Positions 10,377 to 19,261 of a stretch of DNA of 64,000 bases are shown here, piece after piece. This DNA is from Natrinema sp046097095. GTDB taxonomy: Archaea; Halobacteriota; Halobacteria; Halobacteriales; Natrialbaceae. Numbering within the stretch: position 1 is the first letter of the stretch; each line of letters starts with the position of its first letter. Both the position numbers and the translations under genes were made by a program. Where the stretch lies: NCBI RefSeq assembly GCF_046097095.1, contig NZ_CP175698.1, forward strand, positions 3,162,001-3,226,000, read 5' to 3'. The notes under the pieces are model-generated. The model was given only the letters and a program-made list of their open reading frames with translations, made no database searches and was not told where the DNA came from.

Positions 10377-10972
10377 TGTCCTCGATCGATACGTCCCTCC
10401 CGGACGAGATTGCGTCGGTCGCCGACAGCGACGAAGACGAACGTCTCTCGAAGGACGTTATTTTTGAACTCCTGAAGAACCGCCGCCGTCGGGAGGTCCT
10501 CGCGTACTTGCTAGAAGCCGACGAAACCGTCACGCTCGGTGAACTCGCCGAACAGATCGCCGCCTGGGAGAACGACACCGAGGTCAACGCGCTCAGTTCC
10601 GATCAGCGAAAACGCGTCTACGTCGCCCTCTACCAGACCCACCTCCCGAAGATGGACGACGCCGGTATCGTCGAGTACGATCAGGACCGCGGGTTGATCT
10701 CGCTGTCCGACAATGCCGACCTGCTGATGATGTACCTCGATACGGATACCCACCGTCGGGATCGATGGGACCAGTGGTACGCCGGACTCAGCGTCGCCGG
10801 TGCTGCCCTCCTCGGCGCGGCGTTTCTCGGTGTACCCGTGCTCTCGACACTCCCGATGGTCGCCCTCGCCGGCACCGTCATCGTCGCGTTTCTCCTCCTC
10901 TCCACCGCTCACGTCGTGACGAACCACCGACGCGAACAGAACGTCGACGGGAAACTGTCCCGAATCGAGTGA
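10376..10972 (+). CDS. DUF7344-type wHTH protein with two membrane segments
   Basis: A 198-residue protein. Residues 20-120 form the haloarchaeal DUF7344 winged-helix domain (VIFELLKNRRRREVLAYLLE, then a YVALYQTHLPKMDDAGIVEYD segment). Residues 132-185 hold two hydrophobic stretches that look like a membrane hairpin, so it may be a membrane-tethered transcription regulator. The start is ATG with an SD-like GGAGG upstream; a GTG one codon earlier is also possible. A paralogue with the same layout lies at 60072-60608, near the opposite end of the polysaccharide region. Targets are unknown. Confidence 0.8.
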   Translation: MSSIDTSLPDEIASVADSDEDERLSKDVIFELLKNRRRREVLAYLLEADETVTLGELAEQIAAWENDTEVNALSSDQRKRVYVALYQTHLPKMDDAGIVEYDQDRGLISLSDNADLLMMYLDTDTHRRDRWDQWYAGLSVAGAALLGAAFLGVPVLSTLPMVALAGTVIVAFLLLSTAHVVTNHRREQNVDGKLSRIE

Positions 10973-11563
10973 GTCGAGCCGGTACTGCCGCCGCTTCAGT
11001 CCCGTTCTCGCTGCCGTCTCTCTCGAGCAGGCCGTTGTTTCGATCGTCATGTCTTCGACGTCCGTCTCCGTGACTGGCTCCGACCGGCCGTCGTCCCCTC
11101 TGCGACCGATGCAGCGCCATCGGACGACCAAGGACGACCGGCGTTGGCCGCCGCCGTTCGATTGCTCGTCCGGTCACTGAGAAGGGTTTTTATTACCTGC
11201 ATTCGTACCGTCGAACGGCTCCCGACGACCGTCATCCAGTACCGGAACAGTCGCGTGCCAGCAGCTGTTCTAGGCACGGGAGCCACTCTACTACTCGCGT
11301 CTTCCGAGCGTCATCGTCTCCGGTCGGAGACGGCATCGCGGCCGCAGGCTCGGTCGCCACCGACCGAAAACAACCGTCGATAGTACAGTGGGACTCGCTT
11401 GCGTACCGACGCGGTTGGTGTCTCGAGTCGTTCTACGGGGCTTTCGAGCCCGGCGCTCGAGATGCCGGTCCGGCGATGCACGATGCGTAGCGAACGGAGC
11501 CGGTTCGGCTGAGCGCCGCCGCTCGTGCCGTTCGAACGGGAAATGAGAGGACCGTGCTGCGTC
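10973..11563. other. Intergenic region without a recognised gene
   Basis: About 590 bases between a plus-strand regulator and the 3' end of a minus-strand gene. I see only a perfect hairpin, CGTCTCC-GGTC-GGAGACG at 11315-11332, not followed by a T tract. The short open frames are not protein-like. Confidence 0.4.
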
Positions 11564-13372
11564 TTACTGATCGCGAGCGTTGTACTGAACGTCGATCGCG
11601 GCGTTGCCACGCAGGTGGAAGTCGACGATGTCGCCGTCGAACCAGTAGGCGTCGAGCCAGTTTCCGACCGTACCGCGGACGGCGGTGTCCTCGATCAGGT
11701 CTGCATCGTTGATCGACGCGCCCTCGTAGTCCGACTTCGCGACCGCCCCGTCGACGGTAAAGGAGTACGCGCTCGCCCCGTCGGCGTCGACGCCGTCGAT
11801 GACGATCGCGTGGGGGAGCATCTCGTAGTCGCCGTACTCGCTTGGATCGATCGCCTCGCCGTCGACGGTGACGTCTGCCGCGCCGTCGGTGAACGTCACG
11901 TCCGTCAGCGCGCCCGAGAAGCGGAACGTCTGGCTCCCGTCGGTGAGCGAACTCTGGACGGTCGACCCCGAGACGGTCGTCGCCTCGGCCGCCGGCGCGT
12001 CGTCGGAGACGAGTTCGATCGCGCCGTCGACCGTAATCTCGTAGCTCGTGGGCGTGCCCCGTCCCGTGACCTTGAGCACGTGGGGGAGCCGCTGGCCGTA
12101 ATCGGCGGGATCGACCCGCTCGCCGTTGACCCGGACCGATCCGGGTCCGTCGACGGTGAGATCAGTTACCTCCCCGCTGAATCGGAACGCGTCCTTCCAG
12201 TCGGCGACGCTTCCCCGCACGGTCGAGCCGTCGATGGTGTCTCCGTCGTCGATCGATGCGCCCTCGTAGTTTGCGTGTTCGAGCGAGCCGTCGACGCTGA
12301 ACTCGTAGCGGGTCGCGTCCGCCGGACTGCCGTCGACGAGGAGGACGTTGGGCAACTGGTCGCTCCCACCGTCGTTCGACTGGCCGGTACCAGAACCGCT
12401 CGAGTCGCCCGAGCCGCCCGACGCGGCCTCCTCCGGCGAGGTCGGAACCCCGTCGGGGATCGAGAGGTCAGGATCGCTCGAGACCTCGTCCGCGACGGTC
12501 ACCGTCGAGCCGCTCGCTCGCTTGATCTGGCCGCGGATGCCGCCGCTCTGGAAGTCAACGCTGCCAGGCGATCCGTTCGCGCCGGCGACGAGCGCGTACG
12601 AGTAGGGGCCGTCGGCGAAGTGCGAGTTGCGGATCGTCACGGTGCCGCCGTTCCAGACCCAGACGGGACGGCCGTGGGCCTCGACGTAGCCGCCATAGCC
12701 GTCGCCGTAGTCGGTGTTGTCGTTGTAGGCGACGCAGTTGACGATCTCGTCGTCCGCGCTGCCACACCGGAACGTGGTGACGCCGTTGTTCTTGCCGAAA
12801 CAGCTCTCGAAGCGGACGCTTCCGCCGTAGGGCGTGTTGGAACAGTAAAATCCGTTATTCGGGTAGCCTTGAACGTTGCAGTGACGGAAGGTCATATCCG
12901 CCTCACTGCCTCGGTGCATGAAAACGGCACCCGGGCCGTGAACGAAGTCGGCTCCTTCCTTCGTCGCCCCGTCGCCGAGGTAGACGTTCTCGACGAGGAC
13001 GTCGCCCTTCCCGGTATTGATCGAGATCATGAACGAGCCCCCGCGGTAGAGGCCCTTAAAACCGATATTTCGGAGCACTGAGTTCGCTCCTTCGACGTAA
13101 ATCAGGAAGCTCTCGCCCGTCGTCAGGTCGATGAGTTTGTTCTCGAATGTTTCGCCGCGGCCGATGCGGATCGTCTGTCCTCGGGCTTCGATCACGTCGT
13201 AGCCCTTGTCTGCGGCGCTCGCCGCTCCCGTCAGCGTCGCCGCCGCGGTCGTTCCGCCGGCCAGCTTCATGTACGAGCGTCGATGTAGTAATCCGCTGTT
13301 ACCGTCGTCGGCCGCCTCCGCGTCGTCGGGGGCGGTCAACTCGTCGTCCGGTACCGAAGAGTCGCGTGCCAT
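11564..13372 (-). CDS. Tat-secreted beta-helix protein with three C-terminal repeat domains
   Basis: A 602-residue secreted protein. Residues 1-55 hold a Tat-type signal (RRSYMKL followed by an Ala/Thr/Gly-rich core ending near ASAAD). Residues about 60-310 resemble a right-handed parallel beta-helix of the pectate-lyase type (IRNIGFKG-like, VENVYLGDG, Asn- and Gly-rich turns). A Ser/Gly linker after VPTSPEEAASGG leads to three tandem domains of about 88 residues with the pattern YEFSVDG...FRFSGxLTDLT...VNGxxVDPxxYG. It ends in WFDGDIVDF...YNARDQ. No catalytic residues are obvious; it could be a glycan-binding or glycan-cleaving surface protein. The ATG at 13372 fits a promoter 37 nt upstream. 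Paralogues: 13914-14864 and 33550-35616. Confidence 0.85.
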   Translation of the reverse strand: MARDSSVPDDELTAPDDAEAADDGNSGLLHRRSYMKLAGGTTAAATLTGAASAADKGYDVIEARGQTIRIGRGETFENKLIDLTTGESFLIYVEGANSVLRNIGFKGLYRGGSFMISINTGKGDVLVENVYLGDGATKEGADFVHGPGAVFMHRGSEADMTFRHCNVQGYPNNGFYCSNTPYGGSVRFESCFGKNNGVTTFRCGSADDEIVNCVAYNDNTDYGDGYGGYVEAHGRPVWVWNGGTVTIRNSHFADGPYSYALVAGANGSPGSVDFQSGGIRGQIKRASGSTVTVADEVSSDPDLSIPDGVPTSPEEAASGGSGDSSGSGTGQSNDGGSDQLPNVLLVDGSPADATRYEFSVDGSLEHANYEGASIDDGDTIDGSTVRGSVADWKDAFRFSGEVTDLTVDGPGSVRVNGERVDPADYGQRLPHVLKVTGRGTPTSYEITVDGAIELVSDDAPAAEATTVSGSTVQSSLTDGSQTFRFSGALTDVTFTDGAADVTVDGEAIDPSEYGDYEMLPHAIVIDGVDADGASAYSFTVDGAVAKSDYEGASINDADLIEDTAVRGTVGNWLDAYWFDGDIVDFHLRGNAAIDVQYNARDQ

Positions 13373-13399
13373 GCAATACGGGTAATGAGATACTACCGG

Positions 13400-13437
13400 C
13401 ATAAACTTTCCGTATCAGTGGCTCTAAAATTTACAGA
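13400..13437 (-). promoter_or_regulatory. Promoter of beta-helix gene 1 with upstream AT element
   Basis: The minus strand carries AAAGTTTATG (13400-13409), 37 nt before the ATG, and TCTGTAAATTTTAGA (13423-13437) 13 bp further upstream. The same pair at the same spacing precedes the paralogue at 14864. Confidence 0.6.
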
Positions 13438-13913
13438 ATGTACCTATAGCCAGTACGAATGATATAACATTGAGTGCCTATATTCGGAATAATAAACTGA
13501 TCGCCTCATTTCGGTCGACTATTCGAAATCTTCGCAATCGATGAGAATAAGATATGATTACCGAGAGCAAGCTGGTGAGAGCCAGTGAGAGACTGATTTT
13601 CTGGGGCCTGTCTCTCGAGTAAAACGCTATTATTCGGTGCAGCACCGATACGATTCCCAGCCGTCGGCCGACTGCACGACTCGCGGAAGGCTGACGGAAG
13701 CGGTACCCGATGAACAATCGCGGTTAGAAACGGAATCCGTCGAGCGAGAGGTTGGGTGGGCCGGCGGTGGGCGACACCGCGGCAGGTGCGTCAACGGGAG
13801 TCGGCGGCGTCGTTCGCGGGAGGTGATCGGCGGAACGCGTCAGGGAACCCGCGTTCGGGTGGAGGTGTTCGTCAGTGGAGACCGAACGCGGAGCGGGGGC
13901 TGTCAGCAGAACG
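13438..13913. other. AT-rich then GC-rich intergenic region
   Basis: About 475 bases without a recognisable gene. The first 200 bases are markedly AT-rich for this genome (several AT runs around 13440-13560), as is typical upstream of secreted-protein genes here. The remainder is GC-rich with no protein-like frame. Confidence 0.4.
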
Positions 13914-14864
13914 TTACTTCGAACCGCCCGACGCGGCCTCCTCCGGCGAAGTCGGAACGCCGTCCGGCATCACGGCCTTGGGGTTCGTGCCGACGTTGTC
14001 GCCGAGTTTGACGTTCGAGCCGGCGTGTTCGACGATGCCGGCTTTGTCGTCGTAGTCGCCTTTCGTAACGGTAACTTCGGTCGGCTTCCCGTTCGCACCG
14101 GCGACGATGGCGTTGTTATTGCCGTTCATCTCAATCTGGCAGTTTGAGACCTCGATCGGCCCGGGAGCCCACGCCCAGATGCCGCGGCCGACGTAGCCGT
14201 CCTTGCTGTCGACGTAGACGCTCGAGTTCGTGACCTTGCTGCCCTCGGTGGCCAGTCGGAAGTGGGAGACATAACAGTTGGCGGCGAAGCTGCTGTCGAT
14301 GTGGATGGTGCCACCGCCGTTGGTCCCGGGTGCGGAGCCGTAGATCGCATTGTCCGCGAAGTTCTGGATGTTGACGTTTTTGAAGTCGATGTGCCCGGAG
14401 TGGTCGGGGGCGACCCAGAAGGCGGTCTGGCCGTGCCCGTTCGGGTTGGTGTTGCCCGTGCTCGAGCCGTCGCCGAGGTAGATGTTTTCGACGGTGCTCG
14501 TCCCGCCGCTTACGTCGGCGACGCCGAAGGTGGCGGTGCCGGTGCCGGAGGTGTTCTTGCCTTTGAAACCGATGTTTCGGATCGTCCAGTCGGTGTCGCG
14601 GGCGGTGATAACGATGTCTTGACCGGACGTCATGTCGATGAGCTTGTTCTCCCAGGTCTCACCTGCGCCGATGGTGATCGTCTGTCCCTGGGCTTCGATG
14701 ACCTCGTAATCGTCCTGGGCCGAGACTGCGCCGGCCCCGCCGAGTGCAGTCGTCGCGGTCGCCACCGCGGCGAACGAGCGAACGTAGTTACGGCGGGTAA
14801 ATCCGGAATTACGGCCTGTAGTCGGATCGGAATCCGTCTCGGACGTACGGGGGTTCTGCGCCAT
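13914..14864 (-). CDS. Tat-secreted beta-helix protein, short form without repeat domains
   Basis: A 316-residue paralogue of the preceding protein. It has a Tat signal (TRRNYVRSFAAV, cleavage near SAQDD) and a beta-helix region with the same landmarks (VIEAQGQTITIGAGETWENKLID, IRNIGFKGK, VENIYLGDGSS). It stops at VPTSPEEAASGGSK, exactly where the long form continues into its repeat domains. It is therefore either a natural short form or the product of losing the C-terminal repeats. Tandem with and same strand as the long form, it probably arose by duplication. It ends in an ordinary stop codon, so I treat it as intact. Function is unknown; exported surface or extracellular protein. Confidence 0.85.
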   Translation of the reverse strand: MAQNPRTSETDSDPTTGRNSGFTRRNYVRSFAAVATATTALGGAGAVSAQDDYEVIEAQGQTITIGAGETWENKLIDMTSGQDIVITARDTDWTIRNIGFKGKNTSGTGTATFGVADVSGGTSTVENIYLGDGSSTGNTNPNGHGQTAFWVAPDHSGHIDFKNVNIQNFADNAIYGSAPGTNGGGTIHIDSSFAANCYVSHFRLATEGSKVTNSSVYVDSKDGYVGRGIWAWAPGPIEVSNCQIEMNGNNNAIVAGANGKPTEVTVTKGDYDDKAGIVEHAGSNVKLGDNVGTNPKAVMPDGVPTSPEEAASGGSK

Positions 14865-14890
14865 ACATCACTGTAACACCGTCTTACACT

Positions 14891-14929
14891 CATAAACTTT
14901 TTCTTGCCGATATGTCTTAAATTTACAGA
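14891..14929 (-). promoter_or_regulatory. Promoter of beta-helix gene 2 with upstream AT element
   Basis: The minus strand carries AAAGTTTATG (14891-14900), 36 nt before the ATG at 14864, and TCTGTAAATTTAAGA (14915-14929) 14 bp upstream, one mismatch from the element at 13423-13437. Confidence 0.6.
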
Positions 14930-15308
14930 CTTTGTTTATATCTCTGCATATTGTCGGGCAATACACCGGTATTTTGTATAGAAAATACGACTGTCTCGAC
15001 CGGCTACTCACCCGAGCGTAAGATCCTCTTTTCGTCGGTAATACGGTCATACCGACGCGAGGGAGCTGAAGAAGACGGGTTTTCGAGAACGTAATGAGCG
15101 CGATTTGTGTCTCGACTGGCTACTGTTTCGTCGTCTGGTGGCGTCGTTTCCGCCGGTAACAAGCGATTTCCGTTCGGTTTCGGCCGGCAAGAGCAGCTGG
15201 TCGCCGCGGCTCTCGAGCGGTGTTCCGATCATCGCCGTGTAGAGCGGCGAGTCTCATCGCACGGACGCGATCGACCGACGCCCGTGTGACCGAGGCGATG
15301 GCCGACCG
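14930..15308. other. Intergenic region without a recognised gene
   Basis: About 380 bases, AT-rich near 14930-15060 (GTTTATATCTC and similar), then GC-rich. No protein-like frame. Confidence 0.4.
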
Positions 15309-17099
15309 CTACGGCTCGCTGTCGACCGCGTACATCGTGAACTCGTCGTTCGAGATCACCTTGTTCACGTGCTGTTCGGTCGCGATCCCCTCGACCGCAG
15401 CTCGGTCGTAGTTGAGCTCCTCGTAGACCTGCAACTCCCTCGTTTTGTCCCACTTCGTGACGGTGAAGTAGTACTCGTCGGTGGGATAGGCACCGGAGTA
15501 GTTGCCGGCCGAAAAGACGGTCGCGTTGACCGTGCCGGTGGCCGCCGACGCGCTACTGAGGGTGTCGCCGCCCGAGAGGCCGTTGATACCGTGATCGAAG
15601 CGGTAAGGATCGTACCCCATTCCGGCGTACGAAACGTTCTCGGCCCCGTGATTCAGTCCGTTCTCGTAGCCGCTCATCATCCCTTCGGTCACGTGCTGGC
15701 CCGACCTGTATATCATCGGCGACGAGAACATGGTCAGCAGGCCGAGGACGAGGCAGGCACCTAGTACCAGCGCCGCCACTGCGTTCGCGCCGGGAGTCGT
15801 GATCACGCTCGCGAGGCCGCCGACGAGCTGGGCCAGGGCGATGCCCGCGAGAATCGTCAGCAGAACGTAGATAAATCCCATCTGCCGGAACGCCATCTTC
15901 GGCGTCCCGAGGAAGTAGACCAGAAACATGCCGAACAGCGGGAACAACGCGAGTGCGAAGTAGTTGACGTGGGATCTGGCCTCGCCGTCGAGGCTCGAGC
16001 GACCGAGCCAGACGACCAGAATGAACAGGCCCACGAGAAGGCCGATGATCGCTTTATTGAGGAACATCTTCACGAAGACTTCGGAGAGGCTGCCGCCGAT
16101 CTCCGTGAGTGAGGACCCCTGTTGATTGACCTCTGTCCCGCCGCCGATATTCTGCGAGAACAAGCCGGTAGTGAGGCCGAGGACGGCTTGTCTGAACCGC
16201 TCATTGCCGAGCGCCCAGAGGCCGAACAGCCCACCCAGCGAGATCGTGTGGACGTAGGTCGTCGAATGCTCGAGCATCGGATGGTCGTCGAAGCGCCAAC
16301 GCGCGAGGAACTGGACCGCGCCGATCGCGCCGATGAAGATGACGACGTTGAACATCTGTTGGGGGTGGATCAACAGGAGTGCGAGCCCGGTGAGGAAGAT
16401 GAGCGCGCTAAACGGGGAGACGCCGAGCGGGAGTCGTTCGACCGTCGACCGTCGCCGGAGGTACGCGACGATTGCGAAGATGACCGCGGGAACCACGAAC
16501 AGGGAGTTCGAGTTCGTGTGAACGGCCATGAACGTCGCGATATTGTTGATGGGCAACACCATCCAAGAGGTGATCGCGGCGAGGCCGACTGCGAGCCCGC
16601 CGCCGGCGATATCGCGGACGACGAGCGGAACGAAGAGCACGAACGGGATGAACAAAACGACTATTCCGATGAGGAGCCCGCGTTCGATCGATATCCCGCC
16701 GAGGAAATGCAGGGTCGACGCGATCGTGTGGAGTCCCGGATAGAACAGCTCGTGTGGGGCGGTGTTGCCGGCGACGATGTCTCGAGTCCAGCCCAGGTGA
16801 CTGAGCGCATCACCCATTCCGCCGAAGTAGTAGTTCCGAACCACCGGCAGGCTCACGATGGCCGTGACGGTGAGCCCGCCGAGACCGATGCCGAGCCCCT
16901 GCTGACGGCCGCGACAGGTAAGGGACGTGCCGACGGCGATCGCGAGCGCGAGTGCGAACCCGATCCAGACGGTCGTCGGCGTGCCCGTGTAGACGGACGA
17001 CTCGTAGGTCGTCGCCGGGTTCGCCCGCGCGACGAGAACGCCGATCGCAACCGCGAAAAAACCGACCGCGACCAGCACGTTCAGCGTCGATCGTTTCAT
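15309..17099 (-). CDS. Polytopic membrane protein, possible GT-C glycosyltransferase, copy 1
   Basis: A 596-residue protein with roughly 12-13 hydrophobic segments and a soluble C-terminal domain (about residues 450-596). The first extracytoplasmic loop has YESSVYTGTP, followed by GDALSHLGWTRD; a later loop has QQGSSLTEIGGSL. Acidic motifs in the first loop and a C-terminal extracellular domain are the layout of GT-C glycosyltransferases and oligosaccharyltransferases, but there is no WWDYG motif, so this is only a hypothesis. A paralogue with the same motifs lies at 31010-32815. The ATG overlaps the stop of a 14-codon leader ORF and is preceded by GGTGAG. It may add sugars from lipid carriers on the outer face. 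Confidence 0.7.
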   Translation of the reverse strand: MKRSTLNVLVAVGFFAVAIGVLVARANPATTYESSVYTGTPTTVWIGFALALAIAVGTSLTCRGRQQGLGIGLGGLTVTAIVSLPVVRNYYFGGMGDALSHLGWTRDIVAGNTAPHELFYPGLHTIASTLHFLGGISIERGLLIGIVVLFIPFVLFVPLVVRDIAGGGLAVGLAAITSWMVLPINNIATFMAVHTNSNSLFVVPAVIFAIVAYLRRRSTVERLPLGVSPFSALIFLTGLALLLIHPQQMFNVVIFIGAIGAVQFLARWRFDDHPMLEHSTTYVHTISLGGLFGLWALGNERFRQAVLGLTTGLFSQNIGGGTEVNQQGSSLTEIGGSLSEVFVKMFLNKAIIGLLVGLFILVVWLGRSSLDGEARSHVNYFALALFPLFGMFLVYFLGTPKMAFRQMGFIYVLLTILAGIALAQLVGGLASVITTPGANAVAALVLGACLVLGLLTMFSSPMIYRSGQHVTEGMMSGYENGLNHGAENVSYAGMGYDPYRFDHGINGLSGGDTLSSASAATGTVNATVFSAGNYSGAYPTDEYYFTVTKWDKTRELQVYEELNYDRAAVEGIATEQHVNKVISNDEFTMYAVDSEP

Positions 17100-17179
17100 G
17101 TCCGCTCACCGGATTTTTCCGGGCCAATCCCGACACGCATGTGTTAGCCCAATCGTCGGTGCTGATGCCGTTTGTTATA
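17096..17179 (-). promoter_or_regulatory. Shared promoter element plus 14-codon leader ORF
   Basis: TATAACAAAC (17170-17179, minus strand) starts 39 nt before an ATG at 17140, which encodes MRVGIGPEKSGERT. Its TGA (17096-17098) overlaps the membrane-protein ATG at 17099 as ATGA, and GGTGAG inside the leader can act as its ribosome-binding site. Confidence 0.55.
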
Positions 17180-17352
17180 CGTCTCCTACCCCCGAACGCG
17201 GACCGTAGCGAACTGCTCTCGGACGTATGTCGTACCTACCCGAACTACAGAATCAGCTATCGATCGATTTCTCGATTCGAGACCGATCAACGGTTCTGGT
17301 GATTTTTGTAGCAGGTCGTGCTCCGACCGAGCGAGACACCGATACGCCACCT

Positions 17353-18660
17353 ATGTCATCGATCCTCATCGACAATCTTTCCACCGACGGCGAACTCCTC
17401 GAGTGCTCGATTCGGGCCTCGAGCGACCTCGAGCGGTTCGTCACCGACGAACGGTTCCGAACCGAGTACGACGTCTCGATCGAGGACGTGCCCGACGGTG
17501 TCCTCGCGATTCCGGTCCTCGCGCAGGTCTGTCCGGTCGCGTGGGCCAACGGGGCCGACGTTTACGTCGACGAGGTCGACGCGACGTTCGCCCGCGCGCT
17601 CGAGGACGTGAAGGCGTCGCTGTGTGCGATGCACGACTTCCTCGAGGGCGGCACCCTCTATGCCCGCCGGACGATCGAGGTCGAGCCCGAACACAGCGGC
17701 GAGAGCGGCCTGCTGTTCACCGGCGGCGTCGACTCGACGTGTTCGTACGTCCGCCACCGCGAGGAATCGCCGACGCTGATCAGCGTTCGAGGCTGGACGA
17801 TCACGCCCGACGCAGCCGACGACGGGAAGTGGGACGCGCTCCGCGCACGCGTCTCGAACTTCGCCGACGACCACGGCTGCGAGACCGCCTTCGTCGAGTC
17901 GAACATGCTCTCGTTCCTCGACCATCCCATGCTGTTGGCCCACTACAAGCGCTACGTCGACGGCGGCTGGTACAGCTCCGTCGGCCACGGGCTCGGTCTC
18001 CTCGGCCTTTGCGCGCCGATGGCCTACGCGCGGGGCATGGCGGACCTCTACGTCGCCGCGACTCACTGGGACGGGATTGACCTCGAGTGGGGCTCCCGGC
18101 CAGATATCGACGATCACGTCCGGTGGGCCGGCACGCAGTGTCACCACGATTCCTACGCTCTCACCCGACAGGAGCGCCTCGACGTCATCGCCGACTACAT
18201 CCGCAGCGAGGACCCCGACCTGCAGTTACAGACCTGCAACGACCGGATGGACGGCAACTGCGGCGAGTGCGAGAAGTGCTATCGCACCGCTGTCGGTCTC
18301 CGGCTGACCGGCCTCGAGCCGTCACAGCACGGCTACCCCTTCTCGGACGCCGACTACCGGGACCTCCGGCGTTCCCTCGAGCGCGGCGACTGGGTGCTGG
18401 GCCAGGACGAGCGCCACATGTGGGCAGATATTCGTGACCGCGCACGTGAGACCGAGCCGGCGTCGCCGGCCGAACGGACGTTCTTCGAGTGGCTCGAGAA
18501 CGCGGATGTAGACGCGCTGATCTCGACGTCCGGCTCGCCGCTCACCCATCGGCTCCTCAGAGCCGGGGCGAGGAACGCGCCCGCCAGTGTCTACAACACC
18601 GCCTATCCGGCCTGGAAGACGGCGAAGGCGGGGCTGCGACTCGTCCGATCCGACCGATAG
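17353..18660 (+). CDS. PP-loop ATP pyrophosphatase-type protein with Cys4 cluster
   Basis: A 435-residue protein. A PP-loop, TGGVDST at 123-129, marks the N-type ATP pyrophosphatase fold used to adenylate substrates before amidation or thiolation (QueC, asparagine synthetase, WbpG-like enzymes). A TCNDRMDGNCGECEKCYRT cluster (Cys 295, 303, 306, 309) resembles the zinc site of QueC, but the sequence is much longer and otherwise different, so it is not simply queC. Location in a glycan locus makes a sugar or uronic acid amidation role possible. An in-frame ATG at 17227 would add 42 residues; I prefer 17353 because the upstream extension is not conserved-looking. No promoter of the shared type is visible. 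Confidence 0.7.
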   Translation: MSSILIDNLSTDGELLECSIRASSDLERFVTDERFRTEYDVSIEDVPDGVLAIPVLAQVCPVAWANGADVYVDEVDATFARALEDVKASLCAMHDFLEGGTLYARRTIEVEPEHSGESGLLFTGGVDSTCSYVRHREESPTLISVRGWTITPDAADDGKWDALRARVSNFADDHGCETAFVESNMLSFLDHPMLLAHYKRYVDGGWYSSVGHGLGLLGLCAPMAYARGMADLYVAATHWDGIDLEWGSRPDIDDHVRWAGTQCHHDSYALTRQERLDVIADYIRSEDPDLQLQTCNDRMDGNCGECEKCYRTAVGLRLTGLEPSQHGYPFSDADYRDLRRSLERGDWVLGQDERHMWADIRDRARETEPASPAERTFFEWLENADVDALISTSGSPLTHRLLRAGARNAPASVYNTAYPAWKTAKAGLRLVRSDR

Positions 18661-18862
18661 GTCCGGCCGTCGTCTCGATCTTCGCGCTTACTGAATCCCG
18701 GCGTCGCCAGCTCCGGACGCTCTCGACTTCAGTTGAATGAGATCTCAATCACCTCTCCCGAGCGAACGAGCACAACGCACGAGAGATCGTGATACGAGGG
18801 TGCAAGCCGATATCGAGTGTCGATCGATACTTATACTTGAGTGAAATCGAAACTGGGCGGCG

Positions 18863-19261
18863 ATGGCCCAAGCCACGGACCGGTTGCGCCGGTACCTCGA
18901 GGACGAACTCGAGGCCTGCCGCGACGAGGACGTCGATCGGCGACTCGACGAACTGAACGCGCTCGAAGCGACGATCGGACGCGAGCGGATCGACGCCGAA
19001 CTCGAGGTACTGTCGGCGCTGGCCAACGAGACGCGGTACACGCTCGTCCGCGCCCTCGTGGCGGCGGGTGAGGAGCTCTGTGTCTGCGAACTCCACGCGG
19101 TCGTCGACGCGAGCGAGAGCGGGCTCAGCCACGCCCTCTCGGCACTGGTCGACGCGGGGCTCGCCGAGGGACGGAAGGACGGCCGCTGGAAGAAGTACCG
19201 GGCGACCAACCGCGCGATCGCGCTCGTGACCGTCCTCGAGGGGAGCGTGACCGATGTCTGA
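18863..19261 (+). CDS. arsR: ArsR-family metalloregulator of the arsenic operon
   Basis: A 132-residue ArsR/SmtB winged helix. ELCVCEL at 71-77 is the classical trivalent arsenic site at the start of the DNA-binding helices; SGLSHALSALVDAGL is the recognition region. Residues 1-45 are an extra acidic helix. It should repress its own operon until arsenite or antimonite binds. A TATA-like ACTTATACTT lies about 37 nt before the ATG. Its stop overlaps the acr3 start by 8 nt, so the genes are co-translated. Confidence 0.92.
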   Translation: MAQATDRLRRYLEDELEACRDEDVDRRLDELNALEATIGRERIDAELEVLSALANETRYTLVRALVAAGEELCVCELHAVVDASESGLSHALSALVDAGLAEGRKDGRWKKYRATNRAIALVTVLEGSVTDV

